DNA of 64,000 nt from Bacteroidales bacterium. Its GTDB lineage: Bacteria; Bacteroidota; Bacteroidia; Bacteroidales; UBA932. The stretch is from positions 1-64,000 of the forward strand of contig SUYR01000003.1 in NCBI GenBank assembly GCA_015060335.1, written 5' to 3'. This document shows, in pieces, positions 60,027 through 64,000 of the stretch. The stretch's first letter is position 1. The number at the start of each line of letters is the position of its first letter. The notes beneath the pieces are model-generated. The model saw only the letters and a program-made list of their open reading frames with translations, searched no databases and was not told where the DNA came from. The translations under genes were made by a program, and so were the position numbers.

Positions 60027-61468
60027 GACGAGCAGGAGGATATAGAGATACAGGTCTTGCAAAGACTGTTGACTGGTGGCTTATCGGCTGCTGGGTACTG
60101 CTCGTGCTCATAGGCTGGGCAAATATATATGCATCCATCCATTCCACAGACCCTGCATCCATTTTTGACTGGGGATGCAGAAGCGGCAAGCAGGCCGTAT
60201 GGATTGCCTCTTCTATCGTCATCGCTGCAGTCATACTGTTTGTCATCCCGCCAAGACTGTATGAAGGGCTTTCCCTGCCCATATATCTGGGAGTGCTGCT
60301 ACTGCTGATATCCGTAATATTCCTTGGCATCGAGGTCAAGGGATCACGATCCTGGTTTGAATTCGGACCGGTACGCTTTCAGCCTGCAGAGGTATCCAAG
60401 ATATCCACGTCCCTGCTCCTTGCTACGGTAATGAGCCAGTTGGGATACAGGATAGGCAGAATGAAGGATTTCATCATCACGGCTCTGATAATCCTGATTC
60501 CGATGGGCATAATCGTGCTCCAGAGCGAAACGGGATCGGCGCTGGTATATGTGGGATTCATATTCATGCTTTACAGGGAGGGCCTGTCCGGCTGGCTTAT
60601 ATTCATGGTCGGAATGGCGATTCTCCTGTTCATCCTCACCATTTCCGTGTCGCCTTATGTAGCGGTGCTGACCCTTGCCGGAGTCACATTCCTATGCATC
60701 AGCCTGTACTCCGGAAGATTCAAATGGTGGGTTTTCATCGGAGTTCCGCTCATAGTACTGTTTGCCTTCCTGCCTAAGCTGATGCAGCTGGTACCGCTTG
60801 TAGCAGCAGTCAATCCGCTATGGATCCTGATAGGCTGTGTACTTGCCGCCCTGCCTGCCGTAGCATTTCAGGCATTCAGGGAGAGGAACACATTCACGCA
60901 TCTGTCCATCATCTCTATGCTTGCAGGACTGGCCCTGGTATTCTCTGCGGACTTCCTGTTCAATGAAGTGCTTCAGGACCACCAGCGCAAGAGAATCGAA
61001 GTGCTGCTCGGCATGAAGGAGGACCCTGCCGGAGTGGGCTACAACGTAATGCAGTCCAAGATCGCTATTGGATCCGGTGGATTCTTCGGAAAGGGATATC
61101 TGAACGGTACGCAGACCACATACGGATTTGTTCCGGAACAGAGTACAGACTTCATATTCTGCACTGTAGGAGAAGAATGGGGATTCTTCGGATGCACGGT
61201 GGTGATCCTGCTATATGTACTGCTTATGTGGAGGATAATACATGATGCAGAACGAAGCAGGGAGGCATTTACGCGCATCTACGGATACTGCGTGGCATGC
61301 TGCATATTCATGCATCTTTTCATCAATATCGGCATGACTATCGGACTGATGCCTGTTATCGGTATCCCGCTGCCGTTCTTAAGCTACGGCGGCTCATCCA
61401 TGTGGGGATTCACAGCCATGCTCTTCATATTCATCGCTCTTGACCGCAACGAGAGAAAGTATTTCTAA
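60023..61468 (+). CDS. rodA: rod shape-determining protein RodA (SEDS)
   Basis: SRSWFEFGPVRFQPAEVSKI, EQSTDFIFCTVGEEWGFFG, GIPLPFLSYGGSS. Confidence 0.96.
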   Translation: MRRAGGYRDTGLAKTVDWWLIGCWVLLVLIGWANIYASIHSTDPASIFDWGCRSGKQAVWIASSIVIAAVILFVIPPRLYEGLSLPIYLGVLLLLISVIFLGIEVKGSRSWFEFGPVRFQPAEVSKISTSLLLATVMSQLGYRIGRMKDFIITALIILIPMGIIVLQSETGSALVYVGFIFMLYREGLSGWLIFMVGMAILLFILTISVSPYVAVLTLAGVTFLCISLYSGRFKWWVFIGVPLIVLFAFLPKLMQLVPLVAAVNPLWILIGCVLAALPAVAFQAFRERNTFTHLSIISMLAGLALVFSADFLFNEVLQDHQRKRIEVLLGMKEDPAGVGYNVMQSKIAIGSGGFFGKGYLNGTQTTYGFVPEQSTDFIFCTVGEEWGFFGCTVVILLYVLLMWRIIHDAERSREAFTRIYGYCVACCIFMHLFINIGMTIGLMPVIGIPLPFLSYGGSSMWGFTAMLFIFIALDRNERKYF

Positions 61469-61513
61469 GCCACTCTATCCAGCAACCCGCTAAGTATCAG
61501 CAAGTTAAGCCAT

Positions 61514-61541
61514 ATGCCTGCGTACTTTGGGGAGCAGGCAT
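61514..61541. repeat. hairpin element family B, copy 3
   Basis: ATGCCTGCGTACTTTGGGGAGCAGGCAT. Confidence 0.82.
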
Positions 61542-61569
61542 ATAAGGTAACTCACTGAGTACGAGGCAA

Positions 61570-63216
61570 TTAGTCGACAGCAGGAAGAAGCAGTTTGTGC
61601 CAGGTGGCGGGGATTGCCGGGGCGGAATGTACAAGCGGCTCTGAGCAGGAGATACCAGATGAGGACGACACGCCGGAGGAAACGTTTTCATGTATTAGAC
61701 AGACCCTTATATAGTCCTGCAGGCAACTGAAACCGTACTTGGCGTGGTTGAATACCAACCTGACGTGATAGCCTTCAGCCGTATCTGAAACCTCCAGTTT
61801 CACGCCAGATGAAAGGCGTCTTTTCCATATACCCTTTCTGCCTTCATACACATATAAATCACCTGAACGGCTTGCAGAAATTCGGAAGATACCTTCCTGA
61901 AGCGATGAGTTGTCATTTCCTGTTATATCCAGAAGGAAAGTCAGGCCGTCTTCCGGAAAGAGATCACCGTCCTTGATATCCGCACGCAGCACAACGCATC
62001 CATGTTCATAGCCAACTCCGGCAGTCAGATTGTCACAGGTACTTGAGCCTATGAAGAAGGTATTGTCGTTCTCAGCACCTGGGGCGATCACTCCGTTTCT
62101 GATAAGATGTCCTTTCACGACATAAGGAGCCACTACCCCATCCTTGTCCGTTGAGGATACTGCAACTACAGTATTGGAATCCAGGACAAACAGCGAATTC
62201 CATTTTCCGCTCCTGTCTGCAGGCACATAGAACGGTCTGGTCCTTCTGGTAAAACCTACTGCTCCGGAATCTGATACTGCGACCTCCATACATGAGAGTT
62301 CCCATGATTCATGACGGTCTTCGGTGGTCTGATAGCTCAGAAGTGTCTCTCCTCCCGGAAGCACTGCCAGATAAGGAGCTCCCATATAAATACGCTCCGG
62401 AACCGAGTCCGCCAGAGCCTTCTTCCGATAAGGAGAATATCCGCCCACACGTTCTTTCCAGGGCGAATCCAAAGACGTCCGAACGGTATATGGCTTGAAT
62501 TTTCCGTCTGCATCATCCTCTATAGCCACAACTATTTCATCTCCCAGAAGTGCAGGGACAGGCATTCCGTCACGATGTCCCCTTCTGAATGAAACTGTAG
62601 ATGCTCCACTCCAGGTCTTACCGTCATCTGCCGAAACAAGCACTGAGATTTCCTGTTCCTTAGACTTGGTATATGGTCCCTCATTTGCAAAATACAGATG
62701 AATCGTACTATCAGGAAGCTGTAGAAAGGCCGGTTCCCAGCAGCCGTTTGAAAAATCCGTACCAGCACTATACACCACATCCGGAGAAGACCATGTCACG
62801 GCATTGTCTGTGCTTCTGCATACGGCTATGGAAAACGGAAAATATGCCAGGCCTGAGGGACGGTAATTGAATGCCAGCAAGAGCGTACCTTCCTCAGTCA
62901 GGCATAATTCAGGATTTGCCGTATGTACATGATAATCCTTCCCGTCCGCCTTCCCGTGGAATCCTGAAACTACCGGCCTGGGGCTCGACCATGACATAAG
63001 ATCCTCACTTGCCGACAGACATATGCTGCCACCATGCTCATAGGCTGCAAGAAATGCTCCGTCTTCCAGCCTGATCACTCTTGCATAATTTCCATGAGGA
63101 GCTATCTTCGACTCGGAGCTCCTGTCCCAAGCCACCCTCAGGCCATCGACTGACTGAGCTGGAAGGGAAAGCGCAAAAAACAGCGCAAGAAATATCAATA
63201 TAACGGATCTGTACAT
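61570..63216 (-). CDS. secreted sialidase-like / BNR-repeat protein
   Basis: Asp-box-like STDNAVTWSSP and SADDGKTWSGA; signal peptide. Confidence 0.75.
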   Translation of the reverse strand: MYRSVILIFLALFFALSLPAQSVDGLRVAWDRSSESKIAPHGNYARVIRLEDGAFLAAYEHGGSICLSASEDLMSWSSPRPVVSGFHGKADGKDYHVHTANPELCLTEEGTLLLAFNYRPSGLAYFPFSIAVCRSTDNAVTWSSPDVVYSAGTDFSNGCWEPAFLQLPDSTIHLYFANEGPYTKSKEQEISVLVSADDGKTWSGASTVSFRRGHRDGMPVPALLGDEIVVAIEDDADGKFKPYTVRTSLDSPWKERVGGYSPYRKKALADSVPERIYMGAPYLAVLPGGETLLSYQTTEDRHESWELSCMEVAVSDSGAVGFTRRTRPFYVPADRSGKWNSLFVLDSNTVVAVSSTDKDGVVAPYVVKGHLIRNGVIAPGAENDNTFFIGSSTCDNLTAGVGYEHGCVVLRADIKDGDLFPEDGLTFLLDITGNDNSSLQEGIFRISASRSGDLYVYEGRKGIWKRRLSSGVKLEVSDTAEGYHVRLVFNHAKYGFSCLQDYIRVCLIHENVSSGVSSSSGISCSEPLVHSAPAIPATWHKLLLPAVD

Positions 63217-63232
63217 ATTATTTCCATATTTC

Positions 63233-63340
63233 CCTGTCGCCCAACATCCTAACCCTCAGCGAGTTACGGATATGCGATTCCCCTCCGCAGGGGAATCGAT
63301 TTTCGGTAAGGTGCTGATAGTCAGCGGGGTGGCTGACAGG
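63233..63340. repeat. palindromic element family A, copy 4
   Basis: CCTGTCGCCCAAC...GCGATTCCCCtccgcaGGGGAATCG...GCTGATAGTCAGCGGGGTGGCTGACAGG. Confidence 0.82.
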
Positions 63341-63399
63341 ACAGAAGCGGGTGGTGAAAAGTAGGGGCCGGGGCATGACTGTCATTCAGACCAGATAAG

Positions 63400-63453
63400 C
63401 AAAAAAGCCCCGAACTGCCATATCGATTGACATGACGGCAATCCGGGACTTTT
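63400..63453 (-). terminator. terminator of the partial downstream-edge CDS
   Basis: minus strand AAGTCCCGGATTGCC...GGCAGTTCGGGGCTTTTTTGC. Confidence 0.75.
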
Positions 63454-63491
63454 CAGTCAACCCCATTACAAGGTATTGATTTGAGTGATAT

Positions 63492-64000
63492 CTATTTCAC
63501 TGCTGTTGCGGCGAAGATGGTCACATGTCTGTCACCTGGAAGACGGAGCTCTGTGCAGCCCTTGTCAACAGGAACCTCTACATAATACATATATGTATAG
63601 ACCATGATCTCGTTTCTCTTGCGCGAATCGTGTCTGTGTGTTCCGACAAAAGCGACGTCTCCTGTCTTGAGGAACGAGTCATAATATCCTTCCCAACCGT
63701 AGCAGCCATAGAATCCGCTGTAATATGGGATTTCCAGGGTGACATGCTTGCCGGCATTGAACTCCGCAGTCCTGTCACCTTCTGATGAAGCCACGAGCAT
63801 TGCCACTTTCTCTGTGCCCTCAGGGAGCTCTAGCACCTGACCCTTGCAGCAGAGAGCGTTCCAGTGGTCCGCTCTTCCCATGTGGAATGTCACACCATTG
63901 TATTCTATCTTCTCAGGAACGAGCTCGCCTGCAAATGAATGCCAGTCATCGTCCATATGACCGAACGAGCTGAACGCATCAGATGTGATGGCCTTCTCAT
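63492..64000 (-). CDS. C-terminal part of a glycoside hydrolase, possibly GH38 alpha-mannosidase (partial)
   Basis: open frame to window edge (EKAITSDAFSSFGHMDDDWHSFAGELVPEKIEYNGVTFHMG...NALCCKGQVLELPEG); resembles GH38-type C-terminal domain. Confidence 0.5.
   Translation of the reverse strand, partial: EKAITSDAFSSFGHMDDDWHSFAGELVPEKIEYNGVTFHMGRADHWNALCCKGQVLELPEGTEKVAMLVASSEGDRTAEFNAGKHVTLEIPYYSGFYGCYGWEGYYDSFLKTGDVAFVGTHRHDSRKRNEIMVYTYMYYVEVPVDKGCTELRLPGDRHVTIFAATAVK

Noticed and set aside
1-64000. CRISPR arrays, rRNA, tRNA genes, prophage or integrative element
   Set aside because: No regular short repeats with spacers, no tRNA-like cloverleaf or rRNA sequence recognised, and no integrase, transposase or phage structural genes in the ORF track (only an Rpn-type tail fragment).

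Overview
Chromosomal window from a Bacteroidales-like bacterium. Support: BACON and DUF5689 lipoproteins, TonB receptors, a GH92 mannosidase and repeated TAnnTTTG promoter elements. Most of it is core metabolism and envelope genes: gpmI, manA, M3 peptidase, pfkA, GH92, dus, lpxK, an aromatic amino-acid operon, frr-pyrH, sdhC, pepP-like, hemW, M16 and U32 peptidases, prmC, ddl, PBP1A, topA, an Lrp-type regulator, ispD, mreBCD-PBP2-rodA, and a sialidase-like protein. The accessory segment is about 42.0-47.4 kb: a frameshifted receptor, tandem HicAB and HigBA toxin-antitoxin modules, and a direct repeat. The most notable signal is an unannotated 19-codon leader ORF (MGTYRFSSFGFYYFYYQKR, 9 of 19 residues Phe/Tyr) between frr and pheA. 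It is followed by competing antiterminator and terminator hairpins, so it looks like a ribosome-mediated Phe/Tyr attenuator for pheA-aminotransferase-tyrA-aroG/CM. Other main findings: a dispersed family of about 108-bp palindromic elements (4 copies), a second hairpin family with related outer arms (3 copies), a probable extracellular nucleic-acid acquisition operon (8.2-18.8 kb), and a vWA/Rpn chimeric gene remnant. All calls are from reading the sequence and ORF translations. No database search or folding was run.
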